Source: Microvirgula aerodenitrificans DSM 15089 (GTDB lineage: Bacteria; Pseudomonadota; Gammaproteobacteria; Burkholderiales; Aquaspirillaceae). Taken from it: 64,000 nt of DNA. Below the pieces are notes generated by a model. The model was not told the DNA's origin and searched no databases. It worked only from the letters and a program-made list of their open reading frames with translations. The stretch lies in contig NZ_JHVK01000013.1 in NCBI RefSeq assembly GCF_000620105.1, positions 52,683-116,682 of the forward strand. Reading direction: 5' to 3'. Each line of letters starts with the position of its first letter. Position 1 is the stretch's first letter. Position numbers and translations under genes: made by a program. This document shows positions 32,749 to 41,807 of the stretch, one piece after another.

Positions 32749-33663
32749 TTACTCCTGGCGTGCCGCCTGACGTGCCCGCCAGGCGGCGACGATGCCGTCG
32801 ATGCCGGACAGCTCGGTCATCACCTCGCAGCGCGGCCGCGAGCGCAGCCCGCGGCAACCGGCGCCGCCGACCCACAGCTCGACGTCCGGCGGCAGCAATT
32901 CCAGCAGCGATGCCGTTGCATCCTGCACGTCGCCGTCATAGGCGCCGGAGAACGACAGCGCGACCACGTCGGCATCGTGCTTGACCGTGGCGTGCGCGGT
33001 ATCGGTAAACGGCATTTCCGGACCGAAGGCCAGGGTTTCGCAGCCGGCCAGCCGCAGCATCGCCTCGACCATCAGCACGCCGATCACGTGCTGTTCGCCG
33101 GGACAGGTGGTCAGGATCACCCGCGGGCGCTCGGCCGGCATCGCCAGCCGCGCCAGTGCCTCGCGCAGCACGCGGTTGATCTGTTCGGTATACAGGTGTT
33201 CTTCGTAGACTTCGATCTCGCCGCGCATCCAGGCACTGCCGACCTGCTCGATGGTCTCGCTGAGAAAGTCGCAGACGAACGGGCGGGTGCCGAGGGTATC
33301 CAGCTGGATGTGCAGATAGTCGCGAACGGCGTAATGGTCGCGTCCGCGCAGCAGGCGGACCATGTCGTGGGTCGACGGCGAGGCCTCGCGGCGCGGCTCG
33401 TGCACGTCGATCATCCGCCCCAGTGCGTCGCTGTCGAGGTGCATGACCTTGCCCGGCCGGAAGCCGAGGTCCATCAGCCGGCGTACCAGCCGCAGCTTGT
33501 CGATCTGTTCGCGCGGATACAGCCGGTCACCCTGGTCGTCACGGGCCGGCTCGGGAAAGCCGTAACGCCGTTCCCACATGCGCAGCAGATCCTTGGCGAT
33601 GCCGGTCTCGCGCTCGACGGCGCTGATGGGCAGTCCGTGCGGTATCAGGTTCATGGGGTCCAT
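32749..33663 (-). CDS. MerR-family B12-binding regulator, CarH/LitR-type photoreceptor
   Basis: 304 residues. An N-terminal MerR helix-turn-helix (about 11-80, ISAVERETGIAKDLLRMWERRYGFP) is followed by a B12-binding four-helix cap and Rossmann domain. The cap has the W-x9-EH signature (Trp145, Glu155-His156) and the Rossmann domain the cobalamin lower-ligand motif E-x-H-x-x-G (Glu190, His192, Gly195), both diagnostic of adenosylcobalamin photoreceptors such as CarH. These repress in the dark and release DNA on illumination. No carotenoid or photolyase genes flank it; two cytochromes lie downstream. The start could also be the ATG at 33654. Confidence 0.88.
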   Translation of the reverse strand: MDPMNLIPHGLPISAVERETGIAKDLLRMWERRYGFPEPARDDQGDRLYPREQIDKLRLVRRLMDLGFRPGKVMHLDSDALGRMIDVHEPRREASPSTHDMVRLLRGRDHYAVRDYLHIQLDTLGTRPFVCDFLSETIEQVGSAWMRGEIEVYEEHLYTEQINRVLREALARLAMPAERPRVILTTCPGEQHVIGVLMVEAMLRLAGCETLAFGPEMPFTDTAHATVKHDADVVALSFSGAYDGDVQDATASLLELLPPDVELWVGGAGCRGLRSRPRCEVMTELSGIDGIVAAWRARQAARQE

Positions 33664-33700
33664 GCCGTAGGCAATGTAGGGGGTGCGCCGATTATGCCAT

Positions 33701-33732
33701 GCGTGATCCGGCCGGCACCGGCCGGATCACGC
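33701..33732. promoter_or_regulatory. 32-bp near-perfect hairpin between fkpA-type gene and carH-type gene
   Basis: Two perfect 15-bp arms (33701-33715, beginning GCGTGATCCGG, and 33718-33732) are separated by two bases. It lies 10 bp past the FKBP stop and 38 bp upstream of the CarH-like start. No T-run follows on the minus strand, so it is not a classical terminator. A CATAAT hexamer (minus strand, 33692-33697) lies just downstream. An operator for CarH autoregulation is possible, as is a transcript-end hairpin. Confidence 0.45.
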
Positions 33733-33742
33733 AATGGCGAAC

Positions 33743-34084
33743 TCAGACGCGCAGCAGCTCGACTTCGAACACCAGCGTGGCATTCGGCGGAATCACGCCG
33801 CCGGCGCCACGGGCGCCATAGCCGAGCGAGGCCGGAATGGTCAGCTTGCGCTTGCCGCCGACCTTCATGCCGCTGACGCCTTCGTCCCAGCCCTTGATCA
33901 CATGGCCGGCGCCAAGCGGAAAGCTGAACGGCTGGGCGCGGTCCACGCTCGAATCGAACTTGGTGCCATCGGTCAGCCAGCCGGTGTAATGCACGGTGAC
34001 TTCGCGGCCGGCACGGGCCTCGTCGCCGGTACCGACTTCCAGTTCTTCAATCACCAGTCCGCTGTCGGTGGTCGTTGTGCTCAT
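33743..34084 (-). CDS. FKBP-type peptidyl-prolyl cis-trans isomerase
   Basis: 113-residue single-domain FKBP without signal peptide, so cytoplasmic. The FK506-binding core is complete: [18 protein letters not shown] (about 30-47), [23 protein letters not shown] (about 62-84) and [23 protein letters not shown]. It catalyses proline isomerisation during folding. The start at 34084 has GGAG about 8 nt upstream; a longer frame upstream does not match the family. Confidence 0.93.
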   Translation of the reverse strand: MSTTTTDSGLVIEELEVGTGDEARAGREVTVHYTGWLTDGTKFDSSVDRAQPFSFPLGAGHVIKGWDEGVSGMKVGGKRKLTIPASLGYGARGAGGVIPPNATLVFEVELLRV

Positions 34085-34427
34085 GTGTGTCTCCTCGTGG
34101 GGGTCAGATCCGGATGGCGGCGCGGGCGGCAGCAGGAAGCCAGAGCCGACGCCGGGGATGCCGATTGTAAGCAGGAAGCGGCGCAGGACAAAGCCCGACC
34201 GGCGGGACGACCCGACCACCGGGGCTTGCCAGCAGGCGCGCACTGTCTATAACCACAGGACAACACCATAGCGGCAGCCCACGGCTGCCGGGGAAACGGG
34301 TGAGCGCCCTCTGCGCGCTTGCCCTTCCGGGAGAGGGGACGTTCTGCCCCGCTGCGTCAGCCTTCGCACCTGACTCCGCCGCCCGACCGGGATGGCGAAC
34401 CGCTCACCGCTGCCGAGGAAAGCCGCC
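34085..34427. other. 343-bp divergent intergenic region
   Basis: No gene found. It contains a perfect hairpin CGGCAGCC-CAC-GGCTGCCG (34272-34290) without a T-run and an inverted pair GGTGAGCG (34299-34306) / CGCTCACC (34401-34408). Otherwise there is nothing I recognise. Confidence 0.4.
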
Positions 34428-35189
34428 ATGGACATCACACACGCCCCCGTTACCCGTCCGCCCGCCGTGCGTCATGTCGACGCCGCCGCCCCCCTGTCGT
34501 GGCTGCTGCATGCCCTGCTCGACTTTCGCCGCGCACCGGCCGTCAGCCTGTTCTACGGCGCCGCCTTCGTGGTCATGGGCTATCTGATGTTCTTCTATTT
34601 CGGCAACCGGCCGGAATACGTGATCACCTGCGCAACCGCCTTCCTGCTGCTGGGCCCGTTCCTGTCGATCGGGCTGTACGACATTGCGCAGCGGCTGGAA
34701 CAGCACGGTGAAGTCCACCTGCTGCCGACGCTGACCGCCTGGCGGGCGAACCTGCCCGGCATCACGCTGTTCGCGGTGATGCTGGCCATGCTGGTTTTCT
34801 TCTGGTTCCGGATTTCGCAGCTGATGTTCGCGCTGTTCTATACCGGCGACATCCCGGCGCTGTCCGATATCGTCGCCAATGCGTTCACGGCCGGAAACCT
34901 CGGTTTCCTGGTGGTCTATTTCGGACTCGGGCTGATCTTCGCCGCCGTGGCCTTCAGCTTCAGCGTGGTGGCCATCCCGATGATGCTGGATCGCAATGTC
35001 GACACCGTGACCGCAATCCTGACCAGCCTGCATGCCACGGCGAAGAACATCCCCGCCATGCTGGTCTGGGCCGGGCTGATCGCGCTGCTGACGGTCATCG
35101 GCTTCGCCACCTTTGCGGTGGGGCTGGCGATCCTGATGCCGCTGATCGGGCTGGCCAGCTGGCACGCGTACCGCGCTCTGGTCGAGTGA
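34428..35189 (+). CDS. DUF2189 family integral membrane protein
   Basis: 253 residues with about six transmembrane segments; an N-terminal PLSWLLHALLDFRRAPAVSLFYGAAF region and the long hydrophobic segments fit the DUF2189 family, which has no established function. The start ATG at 34428 has GAGGAA 7 nt upstream. The gene stands alone, convergent with pth. Confidence 0.8.
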   Translation: MDITHAPVTRPPAVRHVDAAAPLSWLLHALLDFRRAPAVSLFYGAAFVVMGYLMFFYFGNRPEYVITCATAFLLLGPFLSIGLYDIAQRLEQHGEVHLLPTLTAWRANLPGITLFAVMLAMLVFFWFRISQLMFALFYTGDIPALSDIVANAFTAGNLGFLVVYFGLGLIFAAVAFSFSVVAIPMMLDRNVDTVTAILTSLHATAKNIPAMLVWAGLIALLTVIGFATFAVGLAILMPLIGLASWHAYRALVE

Positions 35190-35228
35190 GGCCCGCGGGG
35201 GGCGGATTGCCCGTCCCCCGTCCCCTGC

Positions 35229-35798
35229 CTACCTGGCCGCCGTATGCAGGGTTTTCATTGCCGAGGCGAAGTCGCCGTCGCGCACCTGCGGCAGCACGTC
35301 CAGCGCATGGTTCATGGCAATGTCGATCAGGGTCTGCTCTTCGGCGCGCGGGCGCTTCAGTACGAAGTTGACCACTTCATTGCGATCGCCGGGATGACCA
35401 ATGCCGAGTCGCAGCCGCCAGAAATCCGGACCGCCGAGTGCCGCGATGATGTCCTTCAGCCCGTTGTGGCCGCCATGGCCACCGCCGAGCTTGAACCGGG
35501 CAGCACCGGGCGGCAGGTCGAGTTCATCATGAACGACCAGGATTTCATCCGGCATGATCTTGAAGAATTTCGCGACCGCAGCCACCGCGCGCCCCGAGGC
35601 GTTCATGTAGGTCTGCGGCCACAGCAGATGCAGCTCGCCGGCACGCGCATACTGGCCGAAGAACTTGGCTTCGAGGCGCGGCGTGGCCCGTTCCTGGTGT
35701 GCAATCTGGTCCAGGAACCAGAAACCGGCGTTATGGCGCGTATCGGCGTAGTCCGGCCCGGGGTTGCCGAGGCCGACGATCAGGCGAATCTGACTCAT
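35229..35798 (-). CDS. pth: peptidyl-tRNA hydrolase
   Basis: Releases tRNA from peptidyl-tRNA dropped off ribosomes; essential. 189 residues. Active-site elements: [23 protein letters not shown] with catalytic His22, YMNASGRAV (Asn near 67) and [11 protein letters not shown] with the conserved Asp. [11 protein letters not shown] is also typical. The gene begins 33 bp beyond the rplY terminator, so it probably relies on partial read-through or a promoter in that gap. Confidence 0.97.
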   Translation of the reverse strand: MSQIRLIVGLGNPGPDYADTRHNAGFWFLDQIAHQERATPRLEAKFFGQYARAGELHLLWPQTYMNASGRAVAAVAKFFKIMPDEILVVHDELDLPPGAARFKLGGGHGGHNGLKDIIAALGGPDFWRLRLGIGHPGDRNEVVNFVLKRPRAEEQTLIDIAMNHALDVLPQVRDGDFASAMKTLHTAAR

Positions 35799-35830
35799 GG
35801 CTCAATGGGATTCTGGGGAGAGTGAATGAA

Positions 35831-35862
35831 AAAACGGCCCGCTGCAGGCAGCGAGCCGTTTT
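35831..35862 (-). terminator. Rho-independent terminator of rplY
   Basis: AAAACGGC (35831-35838) pairs with GCCGTTTT (35855-35862), with an inner GCTGC/GCAGC stem. Reading the minus strand it is followed by six Ts. It separates rplY from pth. Confidence 0.85.
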
Positions 35863-35881
35863 GTCGTGTACGCGCAGAAAC

Positions 35882-36436
35882 TCAGGCGCGGGCCACGGCC
35901 AGGTCGTGACCGCGACGCAGCGATGCCAGTTCGGCACCTTCCGGCAGCTTCAGGTCCGACAAGTGGATGGCTTCGCCGGCTTGCAGCGTGCTCAGGTCCA
36001 CCACCAGCGACGACGGCAGGTTGGCCGGCAGGGCCACGACTTGCACTTCGCTGACGATGCGGCTGATCAGCTTGCCACCCAGCTTCACCGCCGGCGAGAT
36101 GTCGGCGTTGATGAAGGACAGGCGAACCTTGGCGGTCAGCGGCACGTTGGCTTCCACGCGCTGGAAGTCGGCGTGCAGCACTTGTTGCTTGTACGCGTGC
36201 TGTTGCACGTCGCGCAGGATGACCTGCTCGGCAGCGCCGTCAACGATCATGTTCAGCACCGAGCCGTGGAAATCGTCATCCTTCAGCGCGTAGAACAGGG
36301 TGTTGTGGTCGAGCGAGATGGCCTTGGCTTCGCCATTGCCATAGATCACGCCCGGAACCTGACCAGCGCGACGCAGGCGGCGGCTCGCACCAGACCCCTG
36401 ATCGTCACGCTTTTGAGCGATAACTTCGATAGTCAT
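35882..36436 (-). CDS. rplY: 50S ribosomal protein L25/general stress protein Ctc
   Basis: Binds 5S rRNA in the large subunit. 184 residues: the N-terminal L25 domain (about 1-95, with RRLRRAGQVPGVIYG) plus the C-terminal TL5/CTC extension (about 96-184), i.e. the long form found in betaproteobacteria. It follows prs by 69 bp on the same strand with no terminator between, so they are probably co-transcribed. Confidence 0.97.
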   Translation of the reverse strand: MTIEVIAQKRDDQGSGASRRLRRAGQVPGVIYGNGEAKAISLDHNTLFYALKDDDFHGSVLNMIVDGAAEQVILRDVQQHAYKQQVLHADFQRVEANVPLTAKVRLSFINADISPAVKLGGKLISRIVSEVQVVALPANLPSSLVVDLSTLQAGEAIHLSDLKLPEGAELASLRRGHDLAVARA

Positions 36437-36505
36437 TGTGATACTCCAGTTGGGACACCGGCCGCGACCAGCCGGCGTTGTGACGGGCGCTTGCGTGCCC
36501 GGAAA

Positions 36506-37459
36506 TCAATCCATGAACAGATAGCTCACCGATTCTTCGTTATTGATGCGGCGCAGCGTCTCGCCAAGCAGACCGGCGATGGACACCACGCGGATGTTCG
36601 AGCAGGCCAGCGCTTCTTCGGACAGCGGGATGGTATCGGTCACGACCACCTGGTCGATCTCGGAAGTCTTGATCCGCTCGACCGCCTGACCCGAGAACAC
36701 CGGGTGGGTCGCATAGGCCAGCACGCGGGCAGCACCCTTGACCTTCAGCGCGGCGGCCGCCTTGCACAGGGTGTTGGCGGTATCGATCATGTCGTCGACG
36801 ATCAGACAGGTCCGGCCCTGGATGTCACCGATGATGTTCATCACTTCGGCCACGTTGGCCTTCGGACGACGCTTGTCGATGATCGCCAGGTCGGCATGCA
36901 GCGCCTTGGCCATGGCACGGGCTCGCACCACGCCGCCGATGTCCGGGCTGACCACGGTCAGGTTCTCGATGCTCTGCGACTGGATGTCCTTCAGCAGCAC
37001 CGGCGTGGCGTAGATGTTGTCCACCGGAATGTCGAAGAAGCCCTGGATCTGGTCGGCATGCAGGTCGACGGTCAGGATGCGGTCGATACCGGCCGACGTC
37101 AGCATGTTCGCCACCAGCTTGGCGGTGATCGGCACGCGGGCCGAACGCGGACGGCGGTCCTGGCGGGCGTAGCCGAAGTACGGGATGGCTGCCGTGATCC
37201 GGCCGGCCGACGCGCGCTTCAGCGCATCGACGGTGGTCAGGATTTCCATCAGGTTGTCATTGGTCGGCGCACACGTCGACTGCAGCACGAACACATCGCG
37301 TCCACGGACATTTTCCAGCAGCTCGATGGCGACTTCGCCATCGCTGAAGCGGCCCACGTCGGCGCGGCCGAGGGTGATGTCCAGGTGTTTGACGACACTG
37401 TGTGCGAGTTCTGGGTTGGCGGTCCCGGTAAAGATCATCAAGCTGTCGTAAGCGGCCAT
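36506..37459 (-). CDS. prs: ribose-phosphate pyrophosphokinase
   Basis: Makes PRPP from ribose 5-phosphate and ATP for nucleotide, His and Trp synthesis. 317 residues; [35 protein letters not shown] (flexible ATP loop), [19 protein letters not shown] and the PRPP loop [14 protein letters not shown] (about 213-226) are all intact. It sits directly downstream of tRNA-Gln and ispE, the conserved betaproteobacterial order. Confidence 0.97.
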   Translation of the reverse strand: MAAYDSLMIFTGTANPELAHSVVKHLDITLGRADVGRFSDGEVAIELLENVRGRDVFVLQSTCAPTNDNLMEILTTVDALKRASAGRITAAIPYFGYARQDRRPRSARVPITAKLVANMLTSAGIDRILTVDLHADQIQGFFDIPVDNIYATPVLLKDIQSQSIENLTVVSPDIGGVVRARAMAKALHADLAIIDKRRPKANVAEVMNIIGDIQGRTCLIVDDMIDTANTLCKAAAALKVKGAARVLAYATHPVFSGQAVERIKTSEIDQVVVTDTIPLSEEALACSNIRVVSIAGLLGETLRRINNEESVSYLFMD

Positions 37460-37552
37460 GTGTATTCCGATTCAAGACAAACAAAAAGCGTGTAAGTCCG
37501 ATTTAACTTACACGCTTGCGTTATGCTTTTATTCGCACTTTTCGTATTGGAT

Positions 37553-37627
37553 TGGCTGGGGAGGTAGGGATCGAACCTACGAATGTCGGAATCAAAATCC
37601 GATGCCTTACCACTTGGCGACTCCCCA
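37553..37627 (-). tRNA. tRNA-Gln (anticodon UUG)
   Basis: The minus strand folds as a full cloverleaf of 75 nt with encoded CCA. The acceptor TGGGGAG pairs with CTCCCCA, the T-loop is GTTCGATCC, and the anticodon stem TCGGA/TCCGA closes a loop TTTTGAT whose anticodon is TTG. The weak U1-A72 pair is characteristic of glutamine tRNA. It lies between ispE and prs. Confidence 0.97.
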
Positions 37628-37636
37628 GTATAACCG

Positions 37637-38473
37637 TCAATCCGTCTCGTACAGCGGATGATCCTGCAGTCCCTTGACCACGAATCCCCGATATTCGTCC
37701 GACACGGATCGGTAAACTGTATTTGCTTGCTGCTCCGTTTCGCATTCCAGAAAAACGCAACTTCCGGAACCCGTCATCAACGCCGGACCAAATTCACTCA
37801 GCCGTTGATGGCACTTTGCAACCTGCGGAAACTCTTGGAAAACAACGCTTTGCATGTCGTTCCTGCGTCGCGTCACATCCGAGAGGCTTCGCATTATGGA
37901 GATGGTCGAATTGCGTGTCAACAGCTCCGACGCGAAAATTTTCGCAGTCGGCACATGCGCGTCCGGATGCAGCACCACATACCAGGCGTCCGGCACGACA
38001 CAAGTCGTTAATTCTTCACCGATTCCGCTCGCGAACGCCGGGCGTCCATAAATGAAAACCGGCACATCGGCGCCAAGGGTCAAACCGAGCATTTGCAGCG
38101 CGGTTCTGGACAACCCGCAGCCCCACAGCCGATTCAATGCCAGCAAAACCGTAGCCGCATCCGAGCTGCCGCCGCCCAGACCGCCGCCCATCGGGATGCG
38201 CTTGTCGATCCGGATCGAGGCGCCCAGTCGCGTGCCGCTGGCCGCCTGCAGCGCCCGGGCGGCGCGCACGGTCAGGTCCAGGGCCGGGTCGACGCCGGGC
38301 GTCGGCGTGTCCAGCACGATGGCGCCATCGTCACGCACGGCCAGTTCGATGGTGTCGCACAGGTCGATAAAGCGGAACACTGTCTCCAGCAGGTGATAGC
38401 CGTCGGCGCGGCGGCCGACGACATGCAGTGACAGATTGAGTTTGGCGGGAGCGGGAAAGGCGTGAAACGTCAT
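37637..38473 (-). CDS. ispE: 4-diphosphocytidyl-2-C-methyl-D-erythritol kinase
   Basis: GHMP-family kinase of the non-mevalonate isoprenoid pathway, 278 residues. FPAPAKLNLSLHVVGRRADGYH carries the substrate lysine, the ATP loop is IPMGGGLGGGSSDAA (about 95-109) and the C-terminal GHMP motif is LMTGSGSCVFLE. The ATG at 38473 is canonical. The 3' third is less GC-rich than the 5' part. Downstream is tRNA-Gln, upstream lolB. Confidence 0.96.
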   Translation of the reverse strand: MTFHAFPAPAKLNLSLHVVGRRADGYHLLETVFRFIDLCDTIELAVRDDGAIVLDTPTPGVDPALDLTVRAARALQAASGTRLGASIRIDKRIPMGGGLGGGSSDAATVLLALNRLWGCGLSRTALQMLGLTLGADVPVFIYGRPAFASGIGEELTTCVVPDAWYVVLHPDAHVPTAKIFASELLTRNSTISIMRSLSDVTRRRNDMQSVVFQEFPQVAKCHQRLSEFGPALMTGSGSCVFLECETEQQANTVYRSVSDEYRGFVVKGLQDHPLYETD

Positions 38474-38511
38474 GCGATCGGACCGGGAAAGACAGGAAGG
38501 GACGGCGCGGC

Positions 38512-39060
38512 TTATTGCCAGCCGTTGATGGCGAACCTGATTTCCAGGTCGCTGCCGCGGGTCAGCGTGACGCGGGTCGGGCGCGGACCGGCCGGGGTGT
38601 CGACCGGACTCTCGGCGACGATGCGCCAGCCGTCCTGGACAAAGCCGGCCCCGTCCTGCTGCCAGGCGCCGGGGGCCGGACGGCCGAGGATCCACCAGCC
38701 GAGGTTGTCGAGCGGCAGCGGCCAGCCCAGTTCGGCCTCGGTCAGTTGCTCGGTGTCGGCCGCGCAGCGTTCGCGCTGGTGGGCCACCAGGCATACGGCA
38801 TCACGCTGGCGGTTCAGTGTGGCGACGATCTGGCCCAGCGGCGACATGACCGCGACGTCATCGACGCCGGCGACCCGTTTCCAGTCGAAATTGCCGTAGT
38901 GCCCCTTGCCGGTCGCCTTGACCGCCAGACGGCCGTCGATGCGGAAGTCGGGGGCCTCGGCCTGATGACCGGCATCGACCGGCGCCATCGGCCGCAGCTG
39001 CGCACAGGCGGCCATCAGCACGACCGGCAGCAGCGCCAGCAGCCGATGCCAGCGGCTCAT
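38512..39060 (-). CDS. lolB: outer-membrane lipoprotein LolB
   Basis: Receives lipoproteins from LolA and inserts them in the outer membrane. 182 residues; lipobox LMAAC with Cys19, then FRIDGRLAVKATGKGHYGNFDW and the LGWPLPLDNLGWWILGRPAP region typical of LolB. It overlaps the TPR gene by 4 nt and precedes ispE by 38 bp, the standard Neisseriales order. Confidence 0.93.
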   Translation of the reverse strand: MSRWHRLLALLPVVLMAACAQLRPMAPVDAGHQAEAPDFRIDGRLAVKATGKGHYGNFDWKRVAGVDDVAVMSPLGQIVATLNRQRDAVCLVAHQRERCAADTEQLTEAELGWPLPLDNLGWWILGRPAPGAWQQDGAGFVQDGWRIVAESPVDTPAGPRPTRVTLTRGSDLEIRFAINGWQ

Positions 39061-40808
39061 GGCTGCACCTTCAGCCGCTTGACCGTCTCGGCCAGCACGT
39101 CGCTGTCCGGGTGCAGGGTCAGCATGTTGGCGGCCAGCGCGCGCGCGTCAGCGACCTTGCCCTGTTTGACCAGCACTTCGATCATGTGGGCGGCGATCTC
39201 GCCATCCGGCAGTGCCGCATACGCACGCTGCAGCCAGTCGTAGGCTTCGGTCAGCCGGCCCTGCCTGAACAGGACCCAGCCCATGCTGTCCATGACCATC
39301 CCGTTGTCGGGGCTGTCGGCCAGCGCCTTTTCGATCAGTTGCCGGGCTTCGGCCAGCTTGATGCCGCGATTGGCCAGCGTGTAGCCGAGTGCGTTCCGGG
39401 TCTGCATCGAGTTCGGATCGAGCTTCAGCGCGTGGCGCAGATCGCTTTCGGCCTGACCCGGGCGACCGAGCTGGTCGGCGAGAATGCCGCGCTCGTACCA
39501 CAGCTCCAGCGCGGCCGGATACTTGCGCAGCGCCGTGCTCAGGATCGCGTAGGCACGGTCCTGCTGGCCGGCGTCACGCGCCAGCTGGGCGCGCCACAGT
39601 TCCAGCCGTGCCGGTTCCTTCAGGTCGGGCCCCAGCTTCTCGATACGGGCCAGTGCGGCGTTCAGCTGGCCGGACTGGGCTTCGAGGCTGGCGATGCGCG
39701 CCTGTGCCTGCGGATAGTACGCACCCTGACCGACCTGCTCGTAATAGGCACGGGCCTGCTCGGGGCGTTTCTGTTCGTCCTCCATCTGTCCCAGCGTCAG
39801 CAGGATGAAGGCCGGGTCACGATAGCCGGCCGCACTGGCCGCCTTCAGGTGACGCTCGGCATCGTCATAGTCCTTGTGCTCGTAGTCGAGGATGCCGATC
39901 GCGTACAGGATGTCGGGGTTGTTCGGGTTGCGCTTGTCCAGCCGGGTGAATTCGGCCCGGGCCTGGTCATATTGCCGGTCAGCCACCAGCAGCCGCGGGT
40001 AGGACAGCTGCAGTTCCAGCGGCGACTTCGGCCGGTCGGCCAGCGCCTGTTTCAGGAACGGCGCGGCCAGGGCCGGACGCAGTGCACGCAGCCGCTCGAC
40101 CCGCCACATGACCGGGATCACCCAGTCCGGCCGCGATGATGCCAGCTGGTGGATCGCCTGATCGGCGACCGCATCGGCACCGACTTCAGTCGCCGAGGCC
40201 GACAGCGCAAAGCGCGATTCCGGCAGTGTCGGGAAACGCTGGGCCAGTTCCTGCACGACTTCGTAATTGCCCTGCTTGTCCGCCTGACGCGGGGCAAGTA
40301 CCGCGATATGGCTGAACAGCGCCGGCGCACGCGACGGCACGCTCAGCAGCGAATCGAACAGCGGCCGCGCCTCGGCCAGCCGGCCGGTGCGGGCCAGCGC
40401 CAGTGCCAGCTGCAGCCGCGCCTGCTCGGACTCGGGGTCCAGCGCGCTCCACAGCGACAGCGATGCCAGCGCCATGTTCAGGTTGCCACCGACCAGCGAC
40501 AGTTCGGCCGCCCGCCGCGCCAGGCGCGGATCGCGGACTTCCTGCGCCAGTTCCAGATAGGTACTGGCCGCGGCGGCGGTCTGGCCGTTCTGCGCCGCGT
40601 ACTCGCTGGCCAGCAGACCGAACAGCAGGTCCTCGTTCATCTCGACCTTCGGCAGACGCGCTTCTTCCTCGGCACGGGCCTCGTTCTGGGCGGTCAGCAG
40701 GTCGGCCTCGGAGCCGCCGGGCGAACCGGTAACGGGTTTGGCGGTACTCGCGCAGGCAGCGAGCAACAGGGTCAGCAAAAGTCCGAGTGCCGGGCGATGA
40801 AGGTTCAT
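39057..40808 (-). CDS. TPR-repeat outer-membrane lipoprotein
   Basis: 583 residues: lipoprotein signal (LLLTLLLAACAS, Cys about 19) and TPR repeats over most of the length, clearest at the C-terminus (ESDLRHALKLDPNSMQTRNA, DSMGWVLFRQGRLTEAYDWL). The family is widespread upstream of lolB in betaproteobacteria; its biochemical role is not established, though a scaffold in envelope biogenesis is plausible. It is translationally coupled to lolB (ATGA). Confidence 0.9.
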   Translation of the reverse strand: MNLHRPALGLLLTLLLAACASTAKPVTGSPGGSEADLLTAQNEARAEEEARLPKVEMNEDLLFGLLASEYAAQNGQTAAAASTYLELAQEVRDPRLARRAAELSLVGGNLNMALASLSLWSALDPESEQARLQLALALARTGRLAEARPLFDSLLSVPSRAPALFSHIAVLAPRQADKQGNYEVVQELAQRFPTLPESRFALSASATEVGADAVADQAIHQLASSRPDWVIPVMWRVERLRALRPALAAPFLKQALADRPKSPLELQLSYPRLLVADRQYDQARAEFTRLDKRNPNNPDILYAIGILDYEHKDYDDAERHLKAASAAGYRDPAFILLTLGQMEDEQKRPEQARAYYEQVGQGAYYPQAQARIASLEAQSGQLNAALARIEKLGPDLKEPARLELWRAQLARDAGQQDRAYAILSTALRKYPAALELWYERGILADQLGRPGQAESDLRHALKLDPNSMQTRNALGYTLANRGIKLAEARQLIEKALADSPDNGMVMDSMGWVLFRQGRLTEAYDWLQRAYAALPDGEIAAHMIEVLVKQGKVADARALAANMLTLHPDSDVLAETVKRLKVQP

Positions 40809-40930
40809 GAAGTCGTTCTGCCGCAGGAGAAGTGGACAAAGAGGTTGATACTTTTCAGCATAACACGCCGCTCAGCAGCATTCCGTACCGTATCATCGCG
40901 CGTTATCGTATTTTGCTGCCGCCTGAATCG

Positions 40931-41746
40931 ATGCCCGAACTCCCCGAAGTCGAAACCGTGCGCGCCGGCCTGACGCCGCACATCACCGGCCGGACCGTCA
41001 CCGACGTCACTATTCGCGATCCGCGCCTGCGCTGGCCGATCGATCCTGCCCTGCCCGCCCACCTGACCGGCCTGACGGTACGCAGCGTGTCGCGCCGTGC
41101 CAAATACCTGCTGATCGACTTCGGCCAGGAATGCCGGCTGATCATGCACCTCGGCATGTCCGGCAGCATCCGCATGGTCGAGACCGGCCTGGCGCCGGAA
41201 AAACATGACCATCTGGATCTGGTGTTCGGCGCCAGCACGCTGCGTTTTCGCGACCCGCGCCGCTTCGGCGCAGTGCTCTGGCATATCGGTCCGCCCGAAC
41301 TGCACCCGCTGCTGGCGCGGCTGGGGCCGGAACCGCTGTCGGAGGAGTTCGATGGCGCGCGGCTGTATGCCGCCACCCGCAGCAAGCGCGCAGCCATCAA
41401 GACCGTGCTGATGGACAACCATGTAGTGGTCGGCGTCGGCAATATCTATGCGAACGAGGCGCTGTTCGCCGCCCGCATCGATCCGCGCCGCGCCGCAAAC
41501 AGCCTGGATGCCGATGCCTGCGCGCGGCTGGTCGCGGAAGTGCGTGAAGTGCTGACCCGTGCCATTGCCGCCGGCGGCAGCACGCTGCGCGACTTTACCG
41601 ACGCCATCGGCAAGCCCGGCTACTTCCAGCAGACCTATGCGGTCTACGGCCGAGACGGCTGGCCATGCCCGGTCTGCGGCGGTCCGGTCGCCAGCGTGCG
41701 CATCGGCCAGCGCTCCAGCTTTTACTGCCCGCACTGCCAGTGCTGA
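40931..41746 (+). CDS. mutM: formamidopyrimidine-DNA glycosylase
   Basis: Removes oxidised purines (8-oxoG, Fapy) from DNA and nicks the abasic site. 271 residues; after Met removal the N-terminus is PELPEVETV with catalytic Pro1 and Glu2. Lys57 (RRAKYLL), the helix-two-turn-helix and the C-terminal zinc finger CPVC/CPHC are all present. The gene is divergent from the TPR lipoprotein. Confidence 0.97.
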   Translation: MPELPEVETVRAGLTPHITGRTVTDVTIRDPRLRWPIDPALPAHLTGLTVRSVSRRAKYLLIDFGQECRLIMHLGMSGSIRMVETGLAPEKHDHLDLVFGASTLRFRDPRRFGAVLWHIGPPELHPLLARLGPEPLSEEFDGARLYAATRSKRAAIKTVLMDNHVVVGVGNIYANEALFAARIDPRRAANSLDADACARLVAEVREVLTRAIAAGGSTLRDFTDAIGKPGYFQQTYAVYGRDGWPCPVCGGPVASVRIGQRSSFYCPHCQC

Positions 41747-41807
41747 TGCGCTTTGCGTCCATCAGGGTTTTTTGAGATCGTAGCCAATTGCAGGTATTTT
41801 CAGCGTC

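Noticed and set aside
34085..34427. Small gene or RNA in the gap before the DUF2189 gene
   Set aside because: Only short GC hairpins without T-runs and no frame with a ribosome site or family signature.
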